Numbered from the stretch's first letter, positions 35,576-43,681 are shown. The stretch: 64,000 bases of DNA from Rhizosphaericola sp047606825 (GCA_047606825.1 JASGDY010000001.1:38374-102373); one strand, 5' to 3'. The notes: a model not told the origin generated them from the sequence alone. Numbers and translations are program-made.

Positions 35576-35750
35576 TATAAGTCGTCTGCACGAGCTGAAC
35601 ATATCTGCATTTGCCAGAAGACTCGGCATCTCACAACCGCTCATGGCAGCCTATCTCAACGGCTCCAAATCTCCCAGCAAAGCTCGCACGAAAGCCATCG
35701 AAAATGAACTCCATAGAGTGGGGAAAGAGTTGATGGAAGTGGTGTTGTGA
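35574..35750 (+). pseudogene. 5'-truncated HicB-like antitoxin remnant (HTH part)
   Basis: In the +1 frame from the nucleotidyltransferase stop there are 58 open codons with no start codon at the beginning: DISRLHELNISAFARRLGIS, then QPLMAAYLNGSKSPSKA, ending GKELMEVVL. This matches the C-terminal helix-turn-helix of HicB-type antitoxins (SAFARKLGIS..LM..Y..G...PS). The N-terminal HicB domain and the hicA toxin are missing, so it looks like debris of a lost toxin-antitoxin locus. Translation from the internal ATG (LMAAYLNG) would give only a partial HTH. Confidence 0.55.
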
Positions 35751-35811
35751 TAGTTTGCTATTTTGTAACGAGGCTTTTTAAGCCTAACAATCATTTGATC
35801 ATATCACCACT

Positions 35812-37680
35812 TCAAAGCACAAACTTCCCAAGAAAGCCTCCGCCTTTGCGGAGATGTATTTTCAGTGTTTCGGACGAAGTAGCTTTCTTGTCGGTTGTTA
35901 TTTTTTCTGGCTCACCGCCTTTGCCGTCCTGTATGTTGGAGAAAGTATAATCTCCTTTCCCAAGGAAACGCAGCGGTATGCTGATGTCTTTTTCCTGCAA
36001 GCCGTTCATGGCCGCCAGGTACCACGTCGTGCCTTTTCGTTTTGCCATGACCACCAGTACGCCGATCTGGCTTTGCGGCAACACTTTCGTTTCGTCCCAG
36101 GTGGACGGCACGTCTTTCACTATGGGTAGTACCGGGCTTTTCAGCAAATCGTCAGGATCGACGCCCAGGCACAAAAAAGGAGACGTAAACACCACTGTCG
36201 TCGCAGCCTGGTGCGCGAGGGTCGTCGTCTTCACAAAAGAACGGAAGCTCATCGGCGTGAAATCCGCCGGTCCCGACAGGTATCTTGTAAATGGCAGTAT
36301 GCAGTTGTGGAGTGGCCAGATGTCGTGTTCCATCTGTTCCAGTCCGCGCACACCTTCCTGTGTCAGCACATTGGGATAAGTCTTTTCCAGTCCGGTCGCC
36401 TTGTCGGCGCCATGGTAATCAATCATCAAATGGTATCTTGCCGCGACTTTGGCGGCTCTTTCGTAGAAAGCAATCTCGGGTTGCTGTTCGGAGTTGAAGA
36501 AGTCTATTTTCAACCCTTTTACGCCGATGTCATGGCATCTTTTGAAAAATGCGTCCATATAAGCGGAATCCTTCAGTCCCTTGACACCATTGCCGTCCGG
36601 ATATGCTTTCCACACCCAGATGCCCACACCCTTGCTTTTGGCATGGTCCGCTTGCTCCTGCAACAATGCCCAGTTGTCCTTGCCGTCCTGTTTCCAGTAT
36701 GCCCAGCCGTCGTCGATAAGGTTGTAAGGGATTCCCAACGCGGCGGCGTTGTCGGTAAATTTCTGCATATTGCTCGGTACGATGCTCCTGTTGTTGCTCA
36801 TCCAGGACCACAGGCTCTTGCCGGGCTTGATCCAGCTTTCCTCCAAACCATGCGGATAAATCGCGAGATCGGGGTCTGGTGCCAAATCTGCCACCAGCTC
36901 GTTGTTGACCAGTGTGTTGAGGTTCGTTCCTAGTGAAATGACACGCCAGGAAGTAATGACGGAATCCGAAACCGGTTGCACATTGCCCGCCAATCGGTGA
37001 GCAAATGTCTTTTTCGTAGAATCGTATTGCAGGTATGTTCCACAGTAGTCGTGCAGGTCGGATTCCATGACACTCAGATAACGATTTCCGGAAAACGCCA
37101 GAGTCATGGGCATGCCGATCTTTTGTCCATTATGCAAAGGAAATGCTGAGGCGGGACGGTAACTTCCTTCATAGGTAACTTCATCGCCCTGCCACCAAAG
37201 GTCCTTGTATTCTGCAAAGCTTAACTTGCTCCAGTCATGCAGCAGTTTCCCTGCGGAAGGCATCCGTATCCTCCAGGCTATGCCGTTGTCGTACACGTTG
37301 ACTTCCAACAGAAAAGCTGTGTATCCAGCTTCTTGGGTGATTTGAAAGACATATATCTGTTTGTCCGTATGGACTGTCGCATTGTTGCCAAACAAAGGAA
37401 AAGTTCTGCTGACGGTAGCGTCTTTTATCTGTTCTATCTTTTTTATGTTCTTGCCAAAAAAGGATTTCTCCGCTTGAAAGGCGATGGACGACACAAACAT
37501 TTTTTGCTTGTGGTAATAGCCTTCCAGCGTCAAGGTATTTTGGTCGTTTTTCAGTATTCTTACTGTGGTGAGAGCAGCCGGACTTTTTGCCAGGTACTGT
37601 GCATAGAGCGTATTGGCTACAGCAAGTGACAAGACAATGCCAAGTGACGCAAAACGGAATATTTGCTTGTTCGGTTTCAT
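35812..37680 (-). CDS. Glycoside hydrolase family 97 protein
   Basis: 622 residues from the ATG at 37680 (MKPNKQIFRFASLGIVLSLAVANTLYA signal, split). It has the three GH97 parts: N-terminal beta-sandwich (about 30-270), TIM barrel (about 280-550) and C-terminal beta domain. Family landmarks are LWSWMSNNRSIVPSN, LIDDGWAYWK, GVKGLKIDFFNSEQQ, MIDYHGADKATG, NVLTQEGVRGLEQ and FTRYLSGPADFTP. GH97 enzymes cleave alpha-glucosides or alpha-galactosides in the periplasm. The Asp in LKIDFF is, from memory, the nucleophile position of the retaining (alpha-galactosidase-like) branch, but this is tentative. No susCD genes are adjacent; the nearest pair is 20 kb away. Confidence 0.92.
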   Translation of the reverse strand: MKPNKQIFRFASLGIVLSLAVANTLYAQYLAKSPAALTTVRILKNDQNTLTLEGYYHKQKMFVSSIAFQAEKSFFGKNIKKIEQIKDATVSRTFPLFGNNATVHTDKQIYVFQITQEAGYTAFLLEVNVYDNGIAWRIRMPSAGKLLHDWSKLSFAEYKDLWWQGDEVTYEGSYRPASAFPLHNGQKIGMPMTLAFSGNRYLSVMESDLHDYCGTYLQYDSTKKTFAHRLAGNVQPVSDSVITSWRVISLGTNLNTLVNNELVADLAPDPDLAIYPHGLEESWIKPGKSLWSWMSNNRSIVPSNMQKFTDNAAALGIPYNLIDDGWAYWKQDGKDNWALLQEQADHAKSKGVGIWVWKAYPDGNGVKGLKDSAYMDAFFKRCHDIGVKGLKIDFFNSEQQPEIAFYERAAKVAARYHLMIDYHGADKATGLEKTYPNVLTQEGVRGLEQMEHDIWPLHNCILPFTRYLSGPADFTPMSFRSFVKTTTLAHQAATTVVFTSPFLCLGVDPDDLLKSPVLPIVKDVPSTWDETKVLPQSQIGVLVVMAKRKGTTWYLAAMNGLQEKDISIPLRFLGKGDYTFSNIQDGKGGEPEKITTDKKATSSETLKIHLRKGGGFLGKFVL

Positions 37681-37854
37681 TGTATGTTTTTTTAATTTTT
37701 CATCTTCTATAAGCTGTAGTGTCCTCAAACGTACATTAATTTTTTCATTCATAAATTACACAAAGGATAAATGCCTTGCCACGGAACACCGGCATAGCCC
37801 AAAACATTTTTATGTAATTCAAGCCGTATATGTCCCAATACTAGTGAATCGAGG

Positions 37855-37863
37855 TATCTTTGC
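37855..37863 (+). promoter_or_regulatory. -7 promoter box upstream of the pyruvyl transferase (TATCTTTGC)
   Basis: TATCTTTGC is a perfect TAnnTTTGC match. It ends 2 nt before the ATG of a 21-codon leader ORF (37865) and 59 nt before the main ATG. Confidence 0.55.
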
Positions 37864-37864
37864 G

Positions 37865-37930
37865 ATGGACTCGACGACCTTTTTGGAAAAACAAAAAACA
37901 TCCACCACCACACGGAAAGAAAATGACTAA
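37865..37930 (+). CDS. Possible 21-aa leader peptide overlapping the pyruvyl transferase start
   Basis: ATG at 37865 immediately after the promoter box opens a 21-codon frame (MDSTTFLEKQKTSTTTRKEN D). Its stop TAA (37928-37930) lies within the first codons of the next gene (ATGACTAA; start 37923). Such an overlap allows translational coupling. It may be an unselected short frame. Confidence 0.35.
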   Translation: MDSTTFLEKQKTSTTTRKEND

Positions 37931-39056
37931 AAACAGTACCAAGCCAAAAAATGTTTTCCTATACTTAGGCGGCACCCAGTTTGAAAATGTAGGAGACTTA
38001 TTGATCAACCGATCCCTGCTTTACCATATTGCCAACTATGGCGAAATCCTGCTACTGGAACAGCATTACCCCGCCGACTACCTTAAAGCACTGGTGCAGG
38101 ACATTCCCAACGTAAAAATCCTGACAGCTTTCCCCTCGAGGAAGCAACTGTTTGTCCGTAAATGGCGAGACCGGCAGACAATATGTCGGCTGGAAACGCC
38201 CGGCCATGTCTTTGACACCAACTGGATGCCGCAAAGCAACTGGAAAAGCAAGCTGGTACAATTTGTTGACCATTTCGTCTTGGGGATTAGAAAAATCAGG
38301 TTTGGTGTCACCTTGGGGCCGTTTGCCTCTTTCAACGAGCAGTTCTACATCGACAACTATAAAAGCTATCGTTTATTGTGCGTAAGGGACAAGCCATCGC
38401 TGGAGTGGTGTGTCCGGCATGGCATCAAGAACAGTTTTTATATTCCAGACCTGGCCTGGGGCTATCCCACGGAAGTAATGCATCTCGGCGGACAACCACC
38501 AAAACAAAAGAAGAACCAGGTATTGTTGAGTTTCCGCGGTAACCTAATCGGTACGGAACTGGACATGCCCTACCTGCAACAGATTATACAGGCATTGGAG
38601 TATATCATGCCGCTGCTCAGCGGATGCGAACTGGTATTGGTACAACAGGTAGATTTCGACCTGTCTTCCAACACTTATATCTGGAATCATTTCAAGGGTC
38701 GATATGCCATGCGGCTTGTGACAGAGACTTATACGCTGGACGGTGCAGTCAGTGCCTATGCCGAAGCGCCCTATGTCTTGACCAACAGGCTGCACGTATT
38801 CCTCCTGGCATTGAAAGCCGGGTCGTTCCCGATTACGGTTACAGATACGGAACGACATCCCAAACTGGTCAACCAGCTCCGGGAACAGCAATTGGAACAC
38901 CTGCTGGTCGATGTCCGTGAAGGGCAGGAGGCAATGCAGGGCAAGATGCGTTTCCTATTGGAACACACATCCGCATTAGCGGATAAGCATAAGCATATCG
39001 AGGCGAAAAACAAGAAGAAGATATTTGAAAAATTTAAAAAAATAAATGCCATTTAA
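37923..39056 (+). CDS. Polysaccharide pyruvyl transferase family protein
   Basis: 377 residues from the ATG at 37923 (MTKNSTKPKNVFLYLGGTQF). The family adds pyruvate ketals to surface polysaccharides. Visible landmarks are FENVGDLLINRSLLYH (the GD-N-G-like nucleotide or substrate loop), RFGVTLGPFASF, RDKPSLEWCVRHGI, YIPDLAWGYP, and the C-terminal TNRLHVFLLALKAGSFPI (the usual RLH..... site). No other polysaccharide genes adjoin, so the substrate is unknown. The upstream non-ATG extension is rejected because it lies at the promoter box. Confidence 0.88.
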   Translation: MTKNSTKPKNVFLYLGGTQFENVGDLLINRSLLYHIANYGEILLLEQHYPADYLKALVQDIPNVKILTAFPSRKQLFVRKWRDRQTICRLETPGHVFDTNWMPQSNWKSKLVQFVDHFVLGIRKIRFGVTLGPFASFNEQFYIDNYKSYRLLCVRDKPSLEWCVRHGIKNSFYIPDLAWGYPTEVMHLGGQPPKQKKNQVLLSFRGNLIGTELDMPYLQQIIQALEYIMPLLSGCELVLVQQVDFDLSSNTYIWNHFKGRYAMRLVTETYTLDGAVSAYAEAPYVLTNRLHVFLLALKAGSFPITVTDTERHPKLVNQLREQQLEHLLVDVREGQEAMQGKMRFLLEHTSALADKHKHIEAKNKKKIFEKFKKINAI

Positions 39057-39229
39057 CGCCTGCCAAACGAAACAGCCGGGTCAATCTAGTGTTAAGTTAA
39101 AAGTAAAAAGGCAAAAGTAAAAAATACCCAATACCTAAAGCTTAATGCCCAAGGCAGAGCAATAATGGTACAATACGTCATTTTATACGATTTTGATTTA
39201 TATTTGAGACCAAAAATCCATTTGTGCTG

Positions 39230-39331
39230 TTCGGGATTTGCAATCCCGAACGCTTATCCGTGCATTTGCAATGCACTGCTGTTTGCGGATTGCAAATCCG
39301 CCGATACGGCTTCAGGACTACAAATCCTGAA
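39230..39331. repeat. Array of four short hairpins with TTGCAA-like loops
   Basis: Four successive perfect palindromic stems: TTCGGGA..TCCCGAA-type (39230-39250), GTGCAT/ATGCAC (39260-39276), GCGGAT/ATCCGC (39285-39301) and TTCAGGA/TCCTGAA (39311-39331). The first three loops contain TTGCA/TGCAA. Stem sequences differ but stem length and loop are conserved. That suggests selection for structure, or a composite repeat family. Confidence 0.75.
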
Positions 39332-39409
39332 GAGCGGAGTAATAAAAATTATTGGTCTATATCGAATTTCATTATCGTATTACAATAAACGTGAATCAGG
39401 GGTTAAAAA

Positions 39410-39425
39410 GTCCGCCATAGCGGAC
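39410..39425. repeat. GTCCGC-cata-GCGGAC hairpin
   Basis: Perfect 6-bp GC-rich stem with a 4-nt loop, part of the repeat block in this intergenic region. Confidence 0.6.
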
Positions 39426-39460
39426 GACCCTTTGGTAGCCGTGACTAAACAGTGCAAATA

Positions 39461-39510
39461 AGTTCCGTAGGAACGATCTTATGAAAATATAGGGTTGTTC
39501 CTACGGAACT
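39461..39510. repeat. 14-bp inverted repeat AGTTCCGTAGGAAC / GTTCCTACGGAACT
   Basis: Perfect arms at 39461-39474 and 39497-39510, 22-bp spacer. Each arm is itself partly palindromic (GTTCC..GGAAC). It resembles dispersed Bacteroidota repeats that I recall; its function is unknown. Confidence 0.7.
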
Positions 39511-39744
39511 TTATAACCCAGGATGCAAAGATTTCCGATTTTTTTTTAAAAAAAACTCCATATAAGTCTACTTATATTGTAGAGTGGTAATTTTGTCCTT
39601 TCTTTGTGATGAAAATAGAAGGTATGGAGAAACATAGGACGGTGGCCATGCACGTTTCAACTGCTGTCCCCGTCCCATGTTTCGATATTACAACGTATAT
39701 TTCGTCATTCAACTATTCCAAAAATATACAAGACAATTATCAAC

Positions 39745-40869
39745 ATGAAAAAGCGTAAAATAAGCATTATGTGCATGGCATTCGCGCCACTGATGGCTAG
39801 TGCCCAACAAATAGATTTTTCGGTCAAAGGCAATATTGACCCACTCAATACGGGTAAGGTGTTCCTACGCTATTCCGACAACGGGACTAGAGTGGTAGAC
39901 TCTGCGACCTTGAGTAACGGAACATTTAGCTTCAATGGAAAAATCAACAGTCCCGTAAGTGCTTATTTAATCTATTCGGACACCAGTAAAATCAAGCGAT
40001 TCAGCACCTATAGAATAATCTATCTCGAACAAGGGACAACAACCGTCTCCGGAAAAGGAAGCCTTGACGATGCAACCGTATCCGGTGGACAACTCAACAG
40101 CGAAAACAATGATTTGCAGGCGCAACTGAAACCCAGTTCCGACAAAATAAAAAAGTTATACAAGGAATATGCGGCACTAAGCCCGGAAGACAGGAAAGAC
40201 TCCTCCAAAACAGGTCCGCTCGACAGGCAAATCGACAGTGAGGAACAAGTCCAGAAACAGGAATACCTAGCCTTCTTTAACCATAGCAAAAAGACATTAG
40301 TCTCTCTGGATGCGCTCAAATCGTATGCGGGATATACGATTGACTACGCGGCCGTGCAGCCTTTGTTTGCAAAGCTTCCTCCTGACATTAAGAACGCTAG
40401 TCCCGGCAAAGAGTTTGAAAAAAAGCTCAACAAGGCCAGGCTGGTCGCCATCGGCAACATCGCCCCTGACTTTGCCCAAAACGATACTAGCGGCAATCAA
40501 GTGCGCCTTTCTTCCTTCCGAGGGAAATATGTACTGGTAGACTTCTGGGCGAGCTGGTGTGGCCCTTGCAGGCAAGAAAACCCAAACGTCGTCGTTGCCT
40601 ACAACAAATTTAAAGACAGGAACTTTACGGTTCTGGGAGTTTCCTTGGACCAACCGACAGGTAAACAGAAATGGATAGACGCCATACGCCATGACAACCT
40701 TGCCTGGACGCAGGTTTCCGACCTCAAATATTGGGACAACGAAGTCGCTCAGTTATATGGCATCCAGTCCATCCCGCAGAACTTTTTGCTCGACCCGACC
40801 GGGAAAATAATCGCTCGTGACCTGAGGGGAGATGCGCTGGAACAGAAGTTGGCAAGTCTGCTCAACTAA
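39745..40869 (+). CDS. TlpA family thiol-disulfide protein with DUF4369 domain
   Basis: 374 residues. A signal peptide (MKKRKISIMCMAFAPLMASA) leads into a DUF4369 beta-rich domain (about 22-125, FSVKGNIDPLNTGKVFLRY), a helical linker and a C-terminal TlpA thioredoxin domain. That domain has IAPDFAQNDTSGNQVRLSSF, the active site DFWASWCGPCR and cis-Pro segment IQSIPQNFLLDPTGKI. It is a periplasmic redox protein typical of Bacteroidota. A long hairpin terminator follows at 40877-40914, so it is monocistronic. Confidence 0.93.
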   Translation: MKKRKISIMCMAFAPLMASAQQIDFSVKGNIDPLNTGKVFLRYSDNGTRVVDSATLSNGTFSFNGKINSPVSAYLIYSDTSKIKRFSTYRIIYLEQGTTTVSGKGSLDDATVSGGQLNSENNDLQAQLKPSSDKIKKLYKEYAALSPEDRKDSSKTGPLDRQIDSEEQVQKQEYLAFFNHSKKTLVSLDALKSYAGYTIDYAAVQPLFAKLPPDIKNASPGKEFEKKLNKARLVAIGNIAPDFAQNDTSGNQVRLSSFRGKYVLVDFWASWCGPCRQENPNVVVAYNKFKDRNFTVLGVSLDQPTGKQKWIDAIRHDNLAWTQVSDLKYWDNEVAQLYGIQSIPQNFLLDPTGKIIARDLRGDALEQKLASLLN

Positions 40870-40876
40870 AAAGTCG

Positions 40877-40914
40877 ACCTGGCAAACGATAGCTGACACC
40901 ATCGTTTGCCAGGT
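40877..40914 (+). terminator. Perfect 14-bp hairpin terminator
   Basis: ACCTGGCAAACGAT (40877-40890) and its reverse complement (40901-40914) enclose a 10-nt loop, 8 nt after the TlpA stop and before convergent ribF. Confidence 0.8.
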
Positions 40915-40973
40915 TCTAAAAATCATTGGTAAAATCTGTTGTTCCGCATCTACTACCTATACGCAGAACATGG

Positions 40974-41906
40974 TCATCCCGCACCCAAAAGCTGCCTCAC
41001 GGCTTCCCTGTCCCTCGCCAATTGGTCTTTCAATGCGTCCAGACCTGCGAATTTCTGTTCGCGGCGCAGGTAGGCCATAACGTCAATCTTCAATGTTTCC
41101 CCATAAATATCTTTGTCAAAATCAAGGATATTGACTTCAATCGTTCGGGCGGTACCGCCCACTGTGGGACGCATGCCGATATTCATCATGCCCAGGTAAT
41201 GTTGGTCACGCAGTATGACTTTCACTGCATATACGCCATTCTGGGGAACTAGTTTTTCCGAATCGCCTGTGTCGAGGTTGGCCGTAGGGAAACCAATCGT
41301 GCGCCCAAGCTGGTTGCCTTTCACGACCGTGCCCTCAAAAAAATACGGATGTCCCAGGCAATCGTGCGCTGTCCGCACGTCACCTTTCAACAAGGCTTCG
41401 CGTATTTTGGTCGAGCTGATGGAGATTTCGTTTTGTAACTGTTCGGGTATTTCCTTTACGTCAAAGCCGAGTTTTTCTCCGTAGGATTCCAACAAATGGT
41501 AGTCGCCCTGCCGACCATGTCCAAACCGATGGTCGTAACCGATAATCACGCATTGGGGGTGGAATTTTTTCCAAAGAAAATCCTCGATGTATTGACTTGC
41601 GGAAAGGGTGGCAAATTTTTCGTCAAATGCCACGACGACCAGGTTGTCAATGCCGTAAGATTCCAAGAGGCTGATTTTTTCCGCCAAGGTTGTCAATATC
41701 CGGATTTGGGGTTGTTCTTCCCTGACGACCTTGCGTGGATGCGGAAAAAAGGTAATGATGACGGTCTCTCCATCGATGCGCGCCGCTTCCTGTTTCATCT
41801 GCGCGATAATCTTTTGATGGCCGAGATGCACCCCGTCAAACGTCCCAATCGTAACGACCGAATTTTTAAACTCGGGCAACCTGTCCGTATCCCTAAATAC
41901 CTTCAT
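40974..41906 (-). CDS. ribF: Bifunctional riboflavin kinase / FAD synthetase
   Basis: 310 residues from the ATG at 41906 (MKVFRDTDRLPEF). It makes FMN and then FAD from riboflavin. The N-terminal adenylyltransferase domain shows TIGTFDGVHLGHQKII (residues about 17-32) and IGYDHRFGHGRQGD. The C-terminal kinase domain shows GNQLGRTIGFPTANL, with NGVYAV after it. The open frame extends 43 codons upstream but those lie beyond the promoter box, so the later ATG is used. It converges on the TlpA gene and diverges from purM. Confidence 0.96.
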   Translation of the reverse strand: MKVFRDTDRLPEFKNSVVTIGTFDGVHLGHQKIIAQMKQEAARIDGETVIITFFPHPRKVVREEQPQIRILTTLAEKISLLESYGIDNLVVVAFDEKFATLSASQYIEDFLWKKFHPQCVIIGYDHRFGHGRQGDYHLLESYGEKLGFDVKEIPEQLQNEISISSTKIREALLKGDVRTAHDCLGHPYFFEGTVVKGNQLGRTIGFPTANLDTGDSEKLVPQNGVYAVKVILRDQHYLGMMNIGMRPTVGGTARTIEVNILDFDKDIYGETLKIDVMAYLRREQKFAGLDALKDQLARDREAVRQLLGAG

Positions 41907-41913
41907 AGTAGAA

Positions 41914-41921
41914 CAAATATA
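41914..41921 (-). promoter_or_regulatory. -7 promoter box for ribF (TATATTTG)
   Basis: Minus-strand TATATTTG ends 7 nt before the ATG at 41906 and supports that start. Confidence 0.5.
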
Positions 41922-41974
41922 AATCCTCTGTCGAAAGAGGACGCAAATTATCCATATTTTGCCAATTCTATCTT

Positions 41975-41983
41975 TACATTTGC
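41975..41983 (+). promoter_or_regulatory. -7 promoter box for purM (TACATTTGC)
   Basis: TACATTTGC fits TAnnTTTGC, 66 nt before the ATG at 42050. A low-complexity aatttgataatttgatgattt-type array (41997-42033) lies between the two. Confidence 0.5.
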
Positions 41984-42049
41984 AGCCAAAATCCAATCTG
42001 ATAATTTGATAATTTGATGATTTGGCAATTTTCACAAATCATAAATCCC

Positions 42050-43225
42050 ATGTCTTTATATACCAAGAGAGGCGTATCCGCACAGAAAGAAGAGGTCCAC
42101 GCAGCCATCGAAAAGCTGGATCAGGGTCTGTATCCTTATGCTTTTTGCAAAATGTATCCTGATTTTCTGGGTGCTTCGCAAGACCATATCAACATCACGC
42201 ACGCCGACGGCGCGGGCACCAAAAGTATATTGGCGTACCTTTATTGGAAAGAAACGGGCGATATCTCCGTATGGCGAGGCATTGCACAGGATGCAGTGGC
42301 GATGAACCTCGACGACCTGCTGTGCGTGGGCATTTACGACAACCTGTTGTTCTCCTCCACGATTGACCGCAACAAGTTGATTGTCAATGGGGAAGTAATC
42401 AAGGAAGTCATCAACGGCACACAGGATTTTTTTGAAGAATTGTCCCAATACGGTGTCCATATCCATTACCTCGGCGGCGAAACGGCCGACGTCGGCGACG
42501 TCGTGCGCACGATTGCCGTCAACGGCACCATGACTGCGCGCTGGCCCAAAGACAAAATCATCACTAACGAAAAAATCGCTGCTGGCGACGTCATCGTCGG
42601 TTTTTCCAGTGCGGGGCAGGCCGTTTATGAAAAGGAATACAACAGCGGTCTCGGCAGCAACGGACTGACAAGCGCGCGCCATGACGTACTGTCTAAAACC
42701 TACGCGGAAAAATACCCCGAAACATACGAACCGCAGCTCGACAGCGACGTGGTCTATATCGGCAAACAAAAACTGACCGACACGCTGGACATTGACGGAC
42801 TGCAAATCTCGGTCGGCAAGCTCCTGCTTTCGCCGACACGTACTTATGCCCCGTTGATGAAACGTATATTGGACAATCATTTCGACGATGTCAACGGTGT
42901 CATCCATTGCAGTGGCGGCGGACAGACCAAGTGCATGAAATACCTGCCCAAACCGTTCCGCATCGTCAAGGACAACATGTTGCCAGTCCCCCCAATTTTC
43001 CAGGTGATACAGGAAAATTCCGGTTCCAACGACGAAGAAATGTACCAGGTTTTCAATATGGGACAGCGCCTGGAAATCTTTACCAACGAAAAGTCCGCGC
43101 AGGAAATGATTGCCATCGCCAGAGACCTCGGTATCGACGCTCAGATTACCGGCCGCGTGGAAGATTCCGACAAGAAAGAACTGAAAATAAAAACCCCCAA
43201 TGGCTGGTTGGAATATTTTTATTAA
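42050..43225 (+). CDS. purM: Phosphoribosylformylglycinamidine cyclo-ligase (AIR synthase)
   Basis: 391 residues from the ATG at 42050 (MSLYTKRGVSAQKEEVHAAI). It makes aminoimidazole ribotide in purine synthesis. The AIR-synthase N-terminal domain shows HADGAGTKSILAYLYWKETG and VAMNLDDLLCVG. Then LGGETADVGDVVRTI and the C-terminal domain with VIHCSGGGQTKCMKYLPKPF follow. The sequence is the longer Bacteroidota variant rather than the 345-residue enterobacterial form. It ends 41 bp before tRNA-Thr, which has its own promoter. Confidence 0.93.
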   Translation: MSLYTKRGVSAQKEEVHAAIEKLDQGLYPYAFCKMYPDFLGASQDHINITHADGAGTKSILAYLYWKETGDISVWRGIAQDAVAMNLDDLLCVGIYDNLLFSSTIDRNKLIVNGEVIKEVINGTQDFFEELSQYGVHIHYLGGETADVGDVVRTIAVNGTMTARWPKDKIITNEKIAAGDVIVGFSSAGQAVYEKEYNSGLGSNGLTSARHDVLSKTYAEKYPETYEPQLDSDVVYIGKQKLTDTLDIDGLQISVGKLLLSPTRTYAPLMKRILDNHFDDVNGVIHCSGGGQTKCMKYLPKPFRIVKDNMLPVPPIFQVIQENSGSNDEEMYQVFNMGQRLEIFTNEKSAQEMIAIARDLGIDAQITGRVEDSDKKELKIKTPNGWLEYFY

Positions 43226-43246
43226 GGAAAAAACAAAGGAATTTTA

Positions 43247-43255
43247 TACATTTGC
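43247..43255 (+). promoter_or_regulatory. -7 promoter box for tRNA-Thr (TACATTTGC)
   Basis: TACATTTGC matches the consensus and ends 11 nt before the first base of the tRNA. Confidence 0.55.
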
Positions 43256-43266
43256 ACCCGCAAAAA

Positions 43267-43339
<73 letters not shown>

Positions 43340-43379
43340 CTTCACCACCTTTCACGAGGTGGTTCTTTTGGAGGCTAAA

Positions 43380-43550
43380 CTATGTTTCCAAAGCGTGGAC
43401 TTTTTTGTTTAGAATGTTTTTGTCTTTTTGGGGGGATGGCTCCTTTTCACCGAATCCGTATTTGTCGAGGCGGCATTTTTCGCAGTAAGCGGACTGTTCT
43501 GCCTTCTTGTTTCCGCAGCTTGCCCACTTCCAGCCCTGGTGGTCGTTCAT
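43380..43550 (-). CDS. Small zinc-ribbon-like protein (degenerate), mini-island
   Basis: 56 residues (MNDHQGWKWASCGNKKAEQS start, then AYCEKC and a Lys/Asp tail). GWKWASCG...YCEKC resembles the W-x-C-x2-C...C-x2-C zinc ribbon, except that the first cysteine position is Trp (TGG instead of TGC or TGT). So it is either decayed or a variant with three cysteines. Its ATG overlaps the stop of a 44-codon frame upstream (ATGA), which suggests coupling. It is too short to be sure of. Confidence 0.4.
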   Translation of the reverse strand: MNDHQGWKWASCGNKKAEQSAYCEKCRLDKYGFGEKEPSPQKDKNILNKKVHALET

Positions 43551-43681
43551 AAAAAGATTTTTTTGCTGTATTCTTCCCCGTTGGCTGGAAACAGGCAGTC
43601 CAACATGTTCGCATAGGTTTTGAGCAGCTGTGTGTCGTCGGGTGGTAAGTTTTTACGAAAATAGGGAAAAGAATTATCCAA
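43547..43681 (-). CDS. Possible 44-aa small protein, mini-island
   Basis: TTG-initiated frame (DNSFPYFRKNLPPDDTQLLK, then TYANMLDCLFPANGEEYS). The composition looks protein-like: amphipathic helix, acidic and aromatic residues. Its stop overlaps the ATG of the 56-residue gene by ATGA. The start is uncertain and no ATG is available at the N-terminal side. Confidence 0.3.
   Translation of the reverse strand: MDNSFPYFRKNLPPDDTQLLKTYANMLDCLFPANGEEYSKKIFL

Larger units (their letters stand above)
39057..39744. other. 688-bp intergenic region made largely of repeats
   Basis: Contents in order: a GTAAAA array plus a cccaatacctaaagc-type array (39091-39152), a row of four hairpins (39230-39331), a GTCCGC/GCGGAC hairpin (39410-39425), a 14-bp inverted repeat (39461-39510), then AT-rich DNA leading to the TlpA gene. 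The 98-codon open frame across it (39165-39461) is a by-product of the repeats. Confidence 0.7.

Noticed and set aside
39165..39461. 98-codon open frame between the pyruvyl transferase and TlpA genes
   Set aside because: It runs through the four-hairpin array and other repeats; its apparent Cys/Ala pattern mirrors the palindromes, not a protein family.
43428..43616. 62-codon plus-strand frame in the mini-island
   Set aside because: It is antisense to the two small minus-strand frames, whose composition is more protein-like; hydrophobic bias is a usual antisense by-product.
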